This document shows, piece by piece, positions 23,378 to 32,873 of a stretch of 49,451 nucleotides of DNA. The notes under the pieces were generated by a model, which saw nothing but the letters and a program-made list of their open reading frames with translations, searched no databases and was not told where the DNA came from. The translations under genes were made by a program, and so were the position numbers. Numbering within the stretch: the first letter of the stretch is position 1; every line of letters begins with the position of its first letter. The stretch comes from Pseudobutyrivibrio sp. (lineage in GTDB: Bacteria > Bacillota > Clostridia > Lachnospirales > Lachnospiraceae), in the NCBI GenBank assembly GCA_024697025.1, contig JAILGH010000041.1, positions 1-49,451 on the forward strand. The letters run 5' to 3'.

Positions 23378-24601
23378 ATGAAGGTTATTGAAGGTGGAAT
23401 TACAGCAGCGCAGGGATTTACAGCTGCAAGTACTGCTGCTGGAATTAAATATCAGGGCCGTGAGGATATGGCTTTAGTTTATTCAAAGGAGCCATGTGTC
23501 AGCGCCGGAACTTTCACAAGCAATGTTGTTAAGGCTGCGTGTGTTCAATGGGATATGAAGATTATTAAATCTGACATTCCTGTTCATGCAGTTGTTGTAA
23601 ATACAGGTATTGCCAATGCATGTACAGGTCAGGAGGGCTTTGATGCCTGCGAGGCTACTGCAAAGGCAGTTGAAAAGACTTTGGGCGTTAATTATGAGTC
23701 GGTAGTTGTTGGTTCAACAGGTGTTATAGGTATGCAGCTTCCAGTTGATAAGCTTGTTGCTGGTGTTGAGGCTATGTCAACTAAGCTTGATGATAGCGTT
23801 TTGGCTGGTACCAAGGCATCCAAGGCTATTATGACTACAGATACAGTTAACAAGGAGCTTGCCGTTGAGCTTGAGATTGGTGGCAAGAAGGTTACTGTGG
23901 GTGGCATGACCAAGGGTTCTGGTATGATTCATCCTAATATGTGTACAATGCTTGCTTATATCGGTACAGATGTAGATATTGATAAAACAGTTTTGCAGGA
24001 GATTGTAAGTGACGTTGTAGGCGACAGCTTCAATATGATTACAGTAGATGGAGATACATCCACTAACGATACATTTATTTGCTTGGCAAATGGTCTTGCA
24101 AAGAATCCTAAGATTACTGGCAAGGGCGCTGATTACGATGCCTTTAAAGAGGCTCTTTCATATGTTTGTACTGAGCTTGCAAAGCGTATGGCAGCTGATG
24201 GCGAGGGAGCAAGCAAGCTCTTTGAGGCAAAGGTTGTTGGAGCAAAATCCAAGGAAGATGCCAAGACTCTTTCAAGAGCCATTGTAGGCTCTAACCTTTC
24301 TAAGGCAGCAATATTTGGTTGCGATGCAAACTTTGGTAGATTCTTATGTGCAATGGGTTACTCAGGAGCTGATTTTGATCAAAAGGATGTTGAACTTTAT
24401 TTTAGAAGTGCCAAGGGTGAGTTGAAGGTTTTTGATAAGGGAACTCCAATTGTATTTGATGAGGACAAGGCAGTTGAAATCATGAAGGAAGATGCAGTTA
24501 CAGTCTTTGTAAATATGAACGAGGGTCAGGCTGAAGCAACAGCTTGGGGCTGCGATTTGACTTATGATTATGTAAAGATAAATGCAGATTACAGAAGCTA
24601 G
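23378..24601 (+). CDS. argJ: Ornithine acetyltransferase / N-acetylglutamate synthase
   Basis: 407 residues, full length. ArgJ cuts itself into two chains before a threonine that becomes the nucleophile, within KGSGMIHPNMCTML near residue 180. Here the bond is Cys-Thr where most relatives have Ala-Thr; the nucleophile is kept. TSNVVKAACVQW at the N-terminus and GCDANFGRF at the C-terminus are family motifs. The enzyme moves the acetyl group from acetylornithine to glutamate, giving a cyclic arginine pathway. Whether it can also use acetyl-CoA cannot be told from sequence. Confidence 0.93.
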   Translation: MKVIEGGITAAQGFTAASTAAGIKYQGREDMALVYSKEPCVSAGTFTSNVVKAACVQWDMKIIKSDIPVHAVVVNTGIANACTGQEGFDACEATAKAVEKTLGVNYESVVVGSTGVIGMQLPVDKLVAGVEAMSTKLDDSVLAGTKASKAIMTTDTVNKELAVELEIGGKKVTVGGMTKGSGMIHPNMCTMLAYIGTDVDIDKTVLQEIVSDVVGDSFNMITVDGDTSTNDTFICLANGLAKNPKITGKGADYDAFKEALSYVCTELAKRMAADGEGASKLFEAKVVGAKSKEDAKTLSRAIVGSNLSKAAIFGCDANFGRFLCAMGYSGADFDQKDVELYFRSAKGELKVFDKGTPIVFDEDKAVEIMKEDAVTVFVNMNEGQAEATAWGCDLTYDYVKINADYRS

Positions 24602-24637
24602 CTTAGCTAATGGCTTTTAGATATTAAGGAGGCAAAA

Positions 24638-25513
24638 ATGGAAGACGAAATGATGCGAGAAGTAATGGACAAAGCTCAGGTTTTAATTGAGGCTTTACCA
24701 TATATTCAGCGATTCAATCGCAAGATTATGATTGTTAAATACGGCGGAAGCGCAATGGTTGACGAGGAGCTTAAAAAGCAGGTTATTCAGGATGTTACCT
24801 TGCTTAAGCTTGTTGGTTTCAAGCCTATTATCGTTCACGGTGGCGGCAAGGAAATCAGTAAGTGGGTTGAGAAGACTGGAATGGAGCCAGAGTTTATCAA
24901 TGGTCTTCGCAAGACTGATGAGCCTACAATGGAAATCGCTGAAATGGTTCTCAACAAGGTTAATAAGTCTTTGGTTCAAAACGTTCAGGCCCTTGGTGTA
25001 AATGCAGTTGGTATTTCAGGCAAGGACGGTGGTCTCTTAAAGGTTGAGAAGAAGCTTTCTGACGGTCAGGATATCGGTTTTGTTGGAGAGATTACAGAGG
25101 TTAATCCAAAGATTCTTCAGGATTTGCTTGAAAAGGATTTCCTTCCAATCGTATGCCCAATTGGTATGGACGACAATTTTGTTACATACAACATCAATGC
25201 TGATGATGCAGCCTGCGCTATTGCAAAGGCATTAAATGCAGAAAAGCTTGCATTCTTAACAGACATTGAGGGAGTATACAAGGATAAGGACGACCCTGAT
25301 ACACTTATTTCTCAGATTACTGTTGATGAAGCAAGAGAGCTTATCGGAGAGGGATATATCGGTGGAGGTATGCTTCCAAAGCTTACTAACTGCATCGATG
25401 CCATTGAAGAGGGCGTTAATAGAGTCCATATTTTGGACGGTAGAATAGCTCACTGCTTACTCCTTGAATTCTTCACTAACAAGGGTATCGGAACAGCTAT
25501 TATTGGAAACTAA
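24638..25513 (+). CDS. argB: Acetylglutamate kinase
   Basis: 291 residues of the amino acid kinase family. IVKYGGSAM (near residue 32), [12 protein letters not shown] (near residue 67) and [18 protein letters not shown] (near residue 245) are the phosphate and substrate loops. An extended N-terminal helix ([22 protein letters not shown]) is present, which in known enzymes marks hexameric, arginine-inhibited forms. Feedback inhibition is therefore likely but inferred. It phosphorylates N-acetylglutamate in step two of arginine synthesis. TAAGGAGG precedes the ATG. Confidence 0.95.
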   Translation: MEDEMMREVMDKAQVLIEALPYIQRFNRKIMIVKYGGSAMVDEELKKQVIQDVTLLKLVGFKPIIVHGGGKEISKWVEKTGMEPEFINGLRKTDEPTMEIAEMVLNKVNKSLVQNVQALGVNAVGISGKDGGLLKVEKKLSDGQDIGFVGEITEVNPKILQDLLEKDFLPIVCPIGMDDNFVTYNINADDAACAIAKALNAEKLAFLTDIEGVYKDKDDPDTLISQITVDEARELIGEGYIGGGMLPKLTNCIDAIEEGVNRVHILDGRIAHCLLLEFFTNKGIGTAIIGN

Positions 25514-25530
25514 AATAAGAGGTGCTGACA

Positions 25531-26736
25531 ATGAACAAAAAGGAATATATCGAAGCAGCCGACAAGAACTTGCTTCATGTATACAATAGATTTCCAGTTA
25601 TTTTTGATTATGGTAAGGGAGTTTACCTTTACGATGAATTAGATGAGAAATACCTTGATTTTGCTTCAGGTATTGGTGTTATGGCTTTCGGCTATGGCAA
25701 CGAGGATTTTGAAAATGCTGTAACTACTCAGCTCAAGAGAATCACTCATACATCTAATCTTTATTATCATATACCTATGATTGATGCTGCATCAAAGCTT
25801 GTTAAGGCATCTGGTATGGACAAGGTGTTCTTTACCAACTCAGGTGCAGAGGCAATTGAGGGTGCGCTTAAGACAGCTAAGAAATATGCATATACAAAGA
25901 AGGGGGCAGGTGACTACGAGGTTATTGCCATGGACAATTCCTTCCATGGTCGTACTGTAGGTTCTCTTTCTGTTACTGGCACAGAGCATTATCGTGAGCC
26001 ATTTTATCCACTTATGGCTGGCGTTAAGTTTGCTACATTCAACGATTTTGGAAGTATTTTAGCAAATCTTACAGATAAGACTTGTGCAATTATCATGGAG
26101 ACTGTTCAGGGAGAGGGCGGTCTATATCCAGCGGAGCCTGAATTTATTAAAAAGGTTAGAGAGCTTTGTGATGAAAAGGATATACTTTTAATCTTGGATG
26201 AAGTTCAGTGCGGAATGGGACGTACAGGTTCTATGTATGCATTCCAGCAATATGGAGTTCGCCCTGATATTTTAACTACTGCAAAGGCTCTTGGAAACGG
26301 TGTGCCTATTGGCGCATTTGCTGTAACAGATAAGGTGGCAGAAAGCTCACTTGTACCAGGTGATCACGGTACAACTTATGGTGGCAATCCACTTTGTACA
26401 GCAGCAGTTTCTCAGGTGTTTGATATGTTTGAGGATTATAAGCTTCTTGACCATGTCAATGCAATTACACCATATTTTGAGCAGGTTCTTGACCGTCTTG
26501 TTGATAAGTACGATTTTATAACAGCTAGACGAGGCCTTGGGCTTATGCAAGGATTGGTTCTTACAATACCAGTTAAGGATGTTGTTACAAAGGCATTACT
26601 TGATGAGCATTTGGTAGTTTTATCAGCTGGCAAGGATGTACTTAGACTTTTGCCTCCTCTTGTTATTAAAGAGCAGGATATTGACGTGTTTAAAGAGAAA
26701 ATTGAGAGAGTTTTTGATAGTTTTGTTATAGAATAA
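25531..26736 (+). CDS. argD: Acetylornithine aminotransferase
   Basis: 401 residues from the ATG at 25531; an in-frame GTG at 25522 lies inside the ribosome site AGAGGTG and was not chosen. It is a class III aminotransferase: FTNSGAEAIEGALK binds the cofactor phosphate, LILDEVQCGMGRTG holds the PLP-binding Asp, and TTAKALGNGVPIGAF holds the PLP lysine. It converts acetylglutamate semialdehyde to acetylornithine. It is the last gene of the arginine operon. No terminator is obvious, and a new promoter for comEA begins 15 bases after the stop. Confidence 0.93.
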   Translation: MNKKEYIEAADKNLLHVYNRFPVIFDYGKGVYLYDELDEKYLDFASGIGVMAFGYGNEDFENAVTTQLKRITHTSNLYYHIPMIDAASKLVKASGMDKVFFTNSGAEAIEGALKTAKKYAYTKKGAGDYEVIAMDNSFHGRTVGSLSVTGTEHYREPFYPLMAGVKFATFNDFGSILANLTDKTCAIIMETVQGEGGLYPAEPEFIKKVRELCDEKDILLILDEVQCGMGRTGSMYAFQQYGVRPDILTTAKALGNGVPIGAFAVTDKVAESSLVPGDHGTTYGGNPLCTAAVSQVFDMFEDYKLLDHVNAITPYFEQVLDRLVDKYDFITARRGLGLMQGLVLTIPVKDVVTKALLDEHLVVLSAGKDVLRLLPPLVIKEQDIDVFKEKIERVFDSFVIE

Positions 26737-26750
26737 TTTTCGTAAAACTC

Positions 26751-26779
26751 TTGTAATAATTTCAAATATTCGCTACAAT
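26751..26779 (+). promoter_or_regulatory. Promoter of comEA
   Basis: TTGTAA (26751-26756) and TACAAT (26774-26779) are separated by 17 bases. The -10 overlaps an in-frame ATG at 26778, which rules that ATG out as the translation start. Confidence 0.75.
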
Positions 26780-26825
26780 GTACGGGATGATACTAGAATC
26801 TCCACAGTACCAATTTGGAGATTTC

Positions 26826-27398
26826 ATGAAGCAATTTTTATGTCTTGTACTTTGTAGCCTTTTTGTATTTACGGGCTGTACGAAGACTTCATATTTCGAA
26901 TCTACTGACCAAGTGGAAGAGCAAACTGAGACTAAGGATGAATTAGTTCAGCAGGAGGATTTGGAGAGCAAAAGCGAAATTTTTGTTCAGGTTGCTGGAG
27001 CGGTACAGCATCCAGATGTTTATAAGCTTCCACAGGGATCTAGGGTCTTTGCGGCAATTGAGGCTGCTGGAGGTTTGCTAGAATCGGCGGACGATAGTGA
27101 TTTAAATCAGGCATCTCTTCTTGAGGATGGCCAAAAGATTTATATTTACACTGTCGAAGAAAATAAAGGGAGACTTGATTCAGAAGCCGAGGCGGAAGCC
27201 AACGACGGACTAATCAACATTAATACTGCATCAATAGAGGAATTTAAAACCTTGCCTGGCATCGGAGAGAGTAAAGCCAGTCAAATAGTTTCATATAGAG
27301 ATTCAAAGGGAAGTTTTTCATCCATTGAGGATATCAAAAATGTATCCGGAATTGGTGACGGTATTTTCAATCAAATTAAATCACTTATAAAAATTTAA
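26826..27398 (+). CDS. comEA: ComEA-like DNA-binding competence protein, predicted lipoprotein
   Basis: 190 residues from the ATG at 26826, preceded by TTTGGAG. A lipoprotein signal peptide ends in the lipobox FTGC (Cys near residue 19), where usual ComEA proteins have a membrane anchor. Then come an acidic linker, an SLBB domain (about 55-110, VQVAGAVQHPDVYKLPQGSR) and two helix-hairpin-helix units at the C-terminus (LININTASIEEFKTLPGIGE and IEDIKNVSGIGDG). The protein would bind incoming double-stranded DNA at the cell surface and pass it to ComEC, encoded 3.2 kb downstream on the same strand. Confidence 0.88.
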   Translation: MKQFLCLVLCSLFVFTGCTKTSYFESTDQVEEQTETKDELVQQEDLESKSEIFVQVAGAVQHPDVYKLPQGSRVFAAIEAAGGLLESADDSDLNQASLLEDGQKIYIYTVEENKGRLDSEAEAEANDGLININTASIEEFKTLPGIGESKASQIVSYRDSKGSFSSIEDIKNVSGIGDGIFNQIKSLIKI

Positions 27399-27443
27399 AT
27401 TTATTATAAGAACCAAAATTATAAGAAAAGATTGAGGATGAGT

Positions 27444-28142
27444 ATGGCAAAAAAAGTGTTAGTTGTGGACGACGAAAAGCTTATTGTTAAGGGAATAAGA
27501 TTTTCACTTGAGCAGGATGGCATGGAAGTCGATTGTGCTTATGATGGGCAGGAGGCACTTGATTTGGCGACAGCGAATCAGTACGACATGATTCTTTTGG
27601 ATGTTATGTTGCCAAAGCTTGATGGTTTTGAGGTATGTCAGAGCATTCGCGAGTTTTCTACTGTTCCAATCGTTATGCTTACAGCAAAGGGTGACGATAT
27701 GGACAAGATTCTCGGACTTGAATATGGTGCTGATGACTATATAACCAAGCCATTTAATATTCTGGAGGTAAAGGCTCGTATCAAAGCTATCATGAGAAGA
27801 GCAGCCTTAGGTCAGCCGGTTGGTGGTGACCACAAGAGCGAGGATTCTGTTATTGAGGATGGCGACTTGGTACTTGATAAAAACAATCGCAGACTTACAA
27901 TCAAAGGAGTTGAGTTCAACCTTACTTCAAAAGAGTTTGACATGCTTCTTTTACTTGTTACCAATCCTAAGAAGGTATTTTCTAGAGAAGATTTGTTGCA
28001 CACAATTTGGGGTGCTTCATATCCTGGAGATGAGAGAACTGTTGACGTACATGTTCGACGCCTTAGAGAGAAGATTGAGCCAAATCCAAAGGAGCCTATT
28101 TACGTTCGCACTAAATGGGGAGTAGGCTATTACTATCAATAA
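27444..28142 (+). CDS. OmpR/PhoB-family response regulator
   Basis: 232 residues from the ATG at 27444 (GAGG six bases upstream; a TTG and another ATG further up lie on the ribosome site). The receiver domain has the acidic pair D9-D10, the phosphorylated Asp D53 in LLDVMLPK, and a conserved Lys in TKPFN near residue 102. The C-terminal winged helix ends in RTVDVHVRRLREKIEPNP and TKWGVGYYY, as in PhoB and WalR. It is followed nine bases later by its kinase gene. WalR-like in sequence style, but no walHIJ genes are adjacent. Confidence 0.9.
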   Translation: MAKKVLVVDDEKLIVKGIRFSLEQDGMEVDCAYDGQEALDLATANQYDMILLDVMLPKLDGFEVCQSIREFSTVPIVMLTAKGDDMDKILGLEYGADDYITKPFNILEVKARIKAIMRRAALGQPVGGDHKSEDSVIEDGDLVLDKNNRRLTIKGVEFNLTSKEFDMLLLLVTNPKKVFSREDLLHTIWGASYPGDERTVDVHVRRLREKIEPNPKEPIYVRTKWGVGYYYQ

Positions 28143-28157
28143 ATCAGGAGTTTGCGC

Positions 28158-29582
28158 ATGTCGTTTTTTCGTAGTCTTAGATTTAAAATAGCAGCGATTA
28201 TTATAGCAATAGGCATCATTCCATTTTTGGTTTGTGTGCCTATTTCTTTGCGTGTTTATAGAGTTGTTTCAATAAATAATGACAGCGTCAATCTAATGAG
28301 CCAAGCTCAAAAATATGCAAATCAAATTGTAACTAGTGGCTATTATCTTAAAGATGTGGACAATCCAGTCCTTGATAAACAGATTCAGGCTGTTGGAGAT
28401 AGCTACGAAGGTCGTATTCTAATCATTGATGCATCCACTTTAGAAATAATTAGAGATTCATACAACGTAGACATTGGAAAGACAATTGTTTGGGAGAATG
28501 TCATCAAAACCATTAAGGGCGAACCTGAACCTTATTTTGATGAAGCAAATCAGTATTTGATTGTCCCTGCTCCTCTTACCAATTCTGACGGTGATACAGT
28601 TGGCGTATTTATCATTACCAAGAATATGCACTATATTTCTCAGAACATCGAGCAGTTTCTTTCATATATGTTGATTTCAAGTATAATTGTTTTCTCGTTG
28701 GCATTTATTCTTGCAGTATATGCTTCGGTTCATTTTACAAGGCCAATGCGCAAGATGAACAACAATTTGGATTCAATCATTCGTGAGCACACAAGGGAGC
28801 TTCCAGAGGAGCTTTCTTATATAGAGCTTGAGAACATTTCTGAAAAGTTTAATGAGATATTTAGTAAGATGCAGCTGATAGACGAGTCTAGACAGGAATT
28901 CGTTTCCAACGTGTCACACGAGCTAAAGACACCACTTACCTCTATGAAGGTACTAGCAGATTCCTTGAATGGTACAGAGGATGTTCCAATAGAAATGTAC
29001 AAGGAATTCATGGTGGACATTGGTGAGGAAATCGATAGAGAGACCAAAATTATCAACGACTTGCTCAATTTGGTTCGAATGGACAAGAGTGACTCGCAAC
29101 TCAATGTATCAGCGGTCAATATCAATGAGTTGATTGAGCATATTTTAAAGAGATTAAAACCAATTGCCGACAAGGCCAACATCGAGGTTGTTTTTGAATC
29201 ATTTAGACCTGTTGTTGCTGAGGTTGACGAGGTTAAGTTTACGCTTGTTATTACAAATCTTGTGGAAAATGCCATCAAGTATAACAATGAAAATGGTTGG
29301 GTACATATTTCATTGAACTCAGATCATCAATTCTTCTACATCAAGGTAGAGGATAATGGTCTTGGTATACCAGAGGATTCTGTAGATCATATTTTTGAAA
29401 GATTTTATAGGGCTGATAAATCTCACTCTAGAGAGATTGGTGGTACAGGCTTAGGATTGGCTATCACAAAGAGTGCTATTGCTATGCACAATGGTGAAAT
29501 CAAAGTCCGCTCTAAGCTTGGCGAGGGTTCAACATTTGATGTAAGAATACCACTTAGCTACATAGAAAAGGAGGCTCACTAA
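28158..29582 (+). CDS. Membrane sensor histidine kinase
   Basis: 474 residues from the ATG at 28158, with TCAGGAG upstream. There are two membrane segments (about 11-33 and 170-195) around an extracellular sensor domain, then a HAMP linker. The HisKA domain has the phospho-accepting H254 in SNVSHELKTPLTSMK. The ATP-binding domain has NLVENAIKYN, DNGLGIPE and GGTGLGLAI. It is the partner of the preceding response regulator. The stop overlaps the next ATG by one base (TAATG), so the lipoprotein gene is translationally coupled and is probably part of the same signalling unit. Confidence 0.9.
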   Translation: MSFFRSLRFKIAAIIIAIGIIPFLVCVPISLRVYRVVSINNDSVNLMSQAQKYANQIVTSGYYLKDVDNPVLDKQIQAVGDSYEGRILIIDASTLEIIRDSYNVDIGKTIVWENVIKTIKGEPEPYFDEANQYLIVPAPLTNSDGDTVGVFIITKNMHYISQNIEQFLSYMLISSIIVFSLAFILAVYASVHFTRPMRKMNNNLDSIIREHTRELPEELSYIELENISEKFNEIFSKMQLIDESRQEFVSNVSHELKTPLTSMKVLADSLNGTEDVPIEMYKEFMVDIGEEIDRETKIINDLLNLVRMDKSDSQLNVSAVNINELIEHILKRLKPIADKANIEVVFESFRPVVAEVDEVKFTLVITNLVENAIKYNNENGWVHISLNSDHQFFYIKVEDNGLGIPEDSVDHIFERFYRADKSHSREIGGTGLGLAITKSAIAMHNGEIKVRSKLGEGSTFDVRIPLSYIEKEAH

Positions 29583-30574
29583 TGGTTGTTAAGAAGGCAA
29601 TTTCATTAATTCTTATTTGCACCATGGCCTGCTCTTTTCTAAGTTGTGGTAAGACTAAAAGCCAGAGTAACGCTAAGGTTTATTATCGAAACACTGACAA
29701 AACTGGCATAGTAGCTGTGGATTGCACATTTGAAAAGCCTAACGTAAAAGGCAAGATAGAGGAAGCTTTAGAGCTGCTTCAGAAGGATACGGATTCTACT
29801 GAATACATAGCCACCATTCCTACAAACGTACAAATCGATGATTACAAGGTTGAAGGTGGCAATGTTTCCCTGTTTTTCTCGGGAGACTATGATTCCTTAG
29901 ATTCCTATACTGAAATTTTGGTTCGTTCGGCAATAGTTAAGACATTAACTCAGATAAAGGGTGTTAATTCGGTTTCATTTTTCCTAGATGGAGCACCTAT
30001 AGTGGATTCTTCAGGCGAGACTTTAGGTGCTATGACGGCTGACTCTTTTATCTTTGATTTTGGTGAGGAGACAGAGTCATTAATACCTAAGGAGTTGACC
30101 TTGTATTTTGTAAGCTCCGATGGAGTTTCTTTAGTGGCAGAGCATCGCAAGGTTTATTACTCACGTACACTTAAGCTTGCCAATGTTGTTATCAACGAGC
30201 TTAAAAAGGGGCCTACAGACTCTAAGGATTTGTCGTCGCCACTTCCAGAGGGAACAGAATTATTAAATATTAGTCCATTGGAAAATGGTGTATGCAACGT
30301 TTACTTCAATGAGACAATTGAGTCATGTCCTAGTGGTTTTGAAAATGTATTGATTTATTCTATAGTCAATTCACTAATCGATAATGACACAAGCATTAAA
30401 CAGGTTCAGATTTTTGTAAATTCTGAGACACCAACATTTTTAAATGTTGATGCTGATTTGTCGGCACCTCTCGATAGAAATGAGGATATAATCGATGATT
30501 CATACAACAATTTGGATGAGCATGGTTTATATCAAATCGAAGATGATTCGGATTTCGAATACGAGGAAGATTAA
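29582..30574 (+). CDS. GerMN-domain lipoprotein coupled to the two-component system
   Basis: 330 residues. A signal peptide ends in the lipobox LSCG (Cys near residue 22). Two GerMN-like repeats follow, about residues 50-160 (ALELLQKDTDSTEYIATIPT) and 165-285 (LANVVINELKKGPTDSKDLS), and the C-terminal tail is very acidic. GerMN domains occur in sporulation and germination proteins and in LpqB, the lipoprotein partner of the actinobacterial MtrAB system. Order and coupling to a regulator-kinase pair match mtrA-mtrB-lpqB. A role in modulating the kinase sensor domain is inferred from that parallel only. Confidence 0.75.
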   Translation: MVVKKAISLILICTMACSFLSCGKTKSQSNAKVYYRNTDKTGIVAVDCTFEKPNVKGKIEEALELLQKDTDSTEYIATIPTNVQIDDYKVEGGNVSLFFSGDYDSLDSYTEILVRSAIVKTLTQIKGVNSVSFFLDGAPIVDSSGETLGAMTADSFIFDFGEETESLIPKELTLYFVSSDGVSLVAEHRKVYYSRTLKLANVVINELKKGPTDSKDLSSPLPEGTELLNISPLENGVCNVYFNETIESCPSGFENVLIYSIVNSLIDNDTSIKQVQIFVNSETPTFLNVDADLSAPLDRNEDIIDDSYNNLDEHGLYQIEDDSDFEYEED

Positions 30575-30595
30575 TTAAATATTTAAGGAGGACTT

Positions 30596-32866
30596 ATGCT
30601 TCAAGGAAGAAAGCTATTTAAGATTTCCTTGATGTGTGTGATTTTAATTGCCTTAAGTGCTTATGGCCCCTGGGATTTCCTGGGGGTCTATAATAAAGCT
30701 GAGGCGGCCCAAAGTTTTCTTGAAACAGGGCAAAAGGTTACAGCTTTTGGTACAGTCATTCAAAAGGAAATCAAGAGTGATTATTATCTTTATTCTGTAG
30801 ATGATGCTACCGTATATACGAATACCGGTAAGCTTCATAAAACATCTTTTATTTTTAAAACAGATTCAAATTCTATCCCAATTAATAGCAAATTAAATAT
30901 TTCAGGTTTGGTTAAGCATTTTTCGAAAGCAAGAAATGATGGGGCTTTTGATATGGAAAAATATTATTTTTCTAAAGGTTTATTTTTTGAGTTGGAAAAT
31001 GCGGAGATTAAAGCATGTAAGAAGAGTGACATTGGTGTTTGCGAATTCTTGCAAGCTGTCAGGACTGAAATTATAGCAATATATGAACAGTATTTAACGG
31101 GTGAAGAAGCTGGCTTTTTATCTAGTGTAGTTATGGGTGAACGAGGTGGACTAGAAAATGAGCTAAAGGAGTTGTTTCAAAGAGTAGGAGTAGCTCATGT
31201 TCTGGCAGTATCTGGACTTCATGTATCAGTTATTTGCATGTTTGTATATAGATTTTTTAGAAGAAGGCGGCTAGGGTATGTTACTAGTGGAATCCTTTCA
31301 GGGGCGCTTGCCATAATTTACGGCATTATAACTGGTGGTAGCGTATCTTCTATTAGAGCAATAGGGATGTTTATATTGTTTCTTGTGGCTCAAATGTTGG
31401 GAGAATGCTATGACATGTTAACGGCCATGGCTATAATGGCCTTAGCATTATTGGTGCCTAATCCTTTGTATATTACTAATTCAAGCTTTATCTTTTCCTT
31501 TGGAGCGGTGCTAGTGATTTGGTTTATTGCACTGCCAATGGCTGATCGCTATAAAAGGATTTATGGCAATGAAAATAAGTTTTTGGAAAAAGCAATTTCT
31601 GGATTAGTATTTTCAGCAGGGATATTTGTAGGTATGGTTCCGGTTACAACTATGTTTTTCAACCAGATTCCTATTTATTCTATTTTGCTTAACATGATTA
31701 TACTTCCGCTGATGCCACTGCTTCTTGGACTAGGGTTGATTGCTGGAATAGTAGGGCTAATCTTTCCTGTATTAGCGGAATATTTATTATTAGCATGCCA
31801 TTATATTATTTATTTTTATGAGTGGCTTTCTAGCTTGGTTAGTAAATTGCCAGGGGATGCAACTATCGTTGGACACAGGAGTGTTTTTGCAATAGTAGTT
31901 TATTATTTAGTTTTGCTTGTGGTGTTGTATTTCTTAAAGAATTTGTCTAGTGCTTTTGAGGGCAAGGAATGTGGCGGCAAGTCAATAAGGCGTAAGGGAA
32001 TTTTACTTGGTATTTCAGTAATTTTATGTGTTGCTATTTTTATAATGCCAAGGAAAGGGGAGTTTGAGATTGATTTTCTTGATGTAGGTCAAGGAGATGG
32101 AATATATATTAACTCTGGAGATGGTGTGAGGTTTTTTATTGATGGTGGAAGCAGCTCTAACCAAGACGTTGGTGTGTATACAATACTTCCATTTTTGAAA
32201 TATAAGGGTGCTAACGCCATTGATTATTGGTTTATTTCGCACACGGATAATGATCATATTTCTGGTATGGTGGAGCTTTTGGAGGATGGATATAACATTA
32301 AAAATATCGTATTTACGAAGTATATTCCAGAGGATGATAATCTTGCTAAGATTAAAGAGCTAGCCAAAGAGCAGGGGACCAATATTTTATACATGAATTT
32401 AAATGATAGAATTGGAAGTAAACACTTAAGGTTTAGATGCGTTTATCCAATGAAAGGGGCAGGTGATAGTCAAGATTGTGAGGTAGATGTAAATGATTAT
32501 TGTCTTGCCTTGGTTATGGAGTACGACTCAAATCTTGATAAAAAAGTAGATTACAAAGCCTTTTTTGGAGGTGATTTATCTATGGAGCAAGAAGCAGCTA
32601 TAGTGGAATCAAAGTTAGTTGGCAAAGTTGATCTGTTGAAGGTGAATCATCATGGCAGTAGGTTTAGCTCAGACAGCGGATTTTTAGCTGCCTTATCACC
32701 TGAAAATGCAGTGATTAGTTGTGCCAAGAAAAATATGTATGGGCATCCAAGCCCTGAGGCAGTGACAAGAATTGAAGATGCCAATATAAAGATTTTCTAC
32801 ACTATGGATTGTGGTCGAATCCAAGTAACTCCCGACCATATCGAAGGATTCATCTGGAGCTACTGA
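30596..32866 (+). CDS. comEC: ComEC/Rec2 DNA uptake channel
   Basis: 756 residues with all three ComEC parts. After an N-terminal membrane segment comes an OB-like extracellular domain (about 40-135). The competence core has many membrane segments (about 185-470) and holds VLAVSGLHVSVICMF and FSFGAVLVIW. The metallo-beta-lactamase domain (about 490-756) has DVGQGDGIYI, SHTDNDHISGM and KVNHHGS. The lactamase metal ligands are present, so a nuclease role is possible. It moves single-stranded DNA into the cytoplasm during transformation. It lies 21 bases after the GerMN gene, in the same unit as comEA. Confidence 0.92.
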   Translation: MLQGRKLFKISLMCVILIALSAYGPWDFLGVYNKAEAAQSFLETGQKVTAFGTVIQKEIKSDYYLYSVDDATVYTNTGKLHKTSFIFKTDSNSIPINSKLNISGLVKHFSKARNDGAFDMEKYYFSKGLFFELENAEIKACKKSDIGVCEFLQAVRTEIIAIYEQYLTGEEAGFLSSVVMGERGGLENELKELFQRVGVAHVLAVSGLHVSVICMFVYRFFRRRRLGYVTSGILSGALAIIYGIITGGSVSSIRAIGMFILFLVAQMLGECYDMLTAMAIMALALLVPNPLYITNSSFIFSFGAVLVIWFIALPMADRYKRIYGNENKFLEKAISGLVFSAGIFVGMVPVTTMFFNQIPIYSILLNMIILPLMPLLLGLGLIAGIVGLIFPVLAEYLLLACHYIIYFYEWLSSLVSKLPGDATIVGHRSVFAIVVYYLVLLVVLYFLKNLSSAFEGKECGGKSIRRKGILLGISVILCVAIFIMPRKGEFEIDFLDVGQGDGIYINSGDGVRFFIDGGSSSNQDVGVYTILPFLKYKGANAIDYWFISHTDNDHISGMVELLEDGYNIKNIVFTKYIPEDDNLAKIKELAKEQGTNILYMNLNDRIGSKHLRFRCVYPMKGAGDSQDCEVDVNDYCLALVMEYDSNLDKKVDYKAFFGGDLSMEQEAAIVESKLVGKVDLLKVNHHGSRFSSDSGFLAALSPENAVISCAKKNMYGHPSPEAVTRIEDANIKIFYTMDCGRIQVTPDHIEGFIWSY

Positions 32867-32873
32867 AAACTTT

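Noticed and set aside
26778-26825. Longer ComEA starting at the ATG at 26778
   Set aside because: That ATG overlaps the -10 promoter box and lacks a ribosome site. The ATG at 26826 gives a proper lipoprotein signal peptide and follows GGAG.
28817-29287. 156-codon open frame opposite the histidine kinase
   Set aside because: It is the antisense shadow of the kinase core, Ser/Leu-rich, with no ribosome site.
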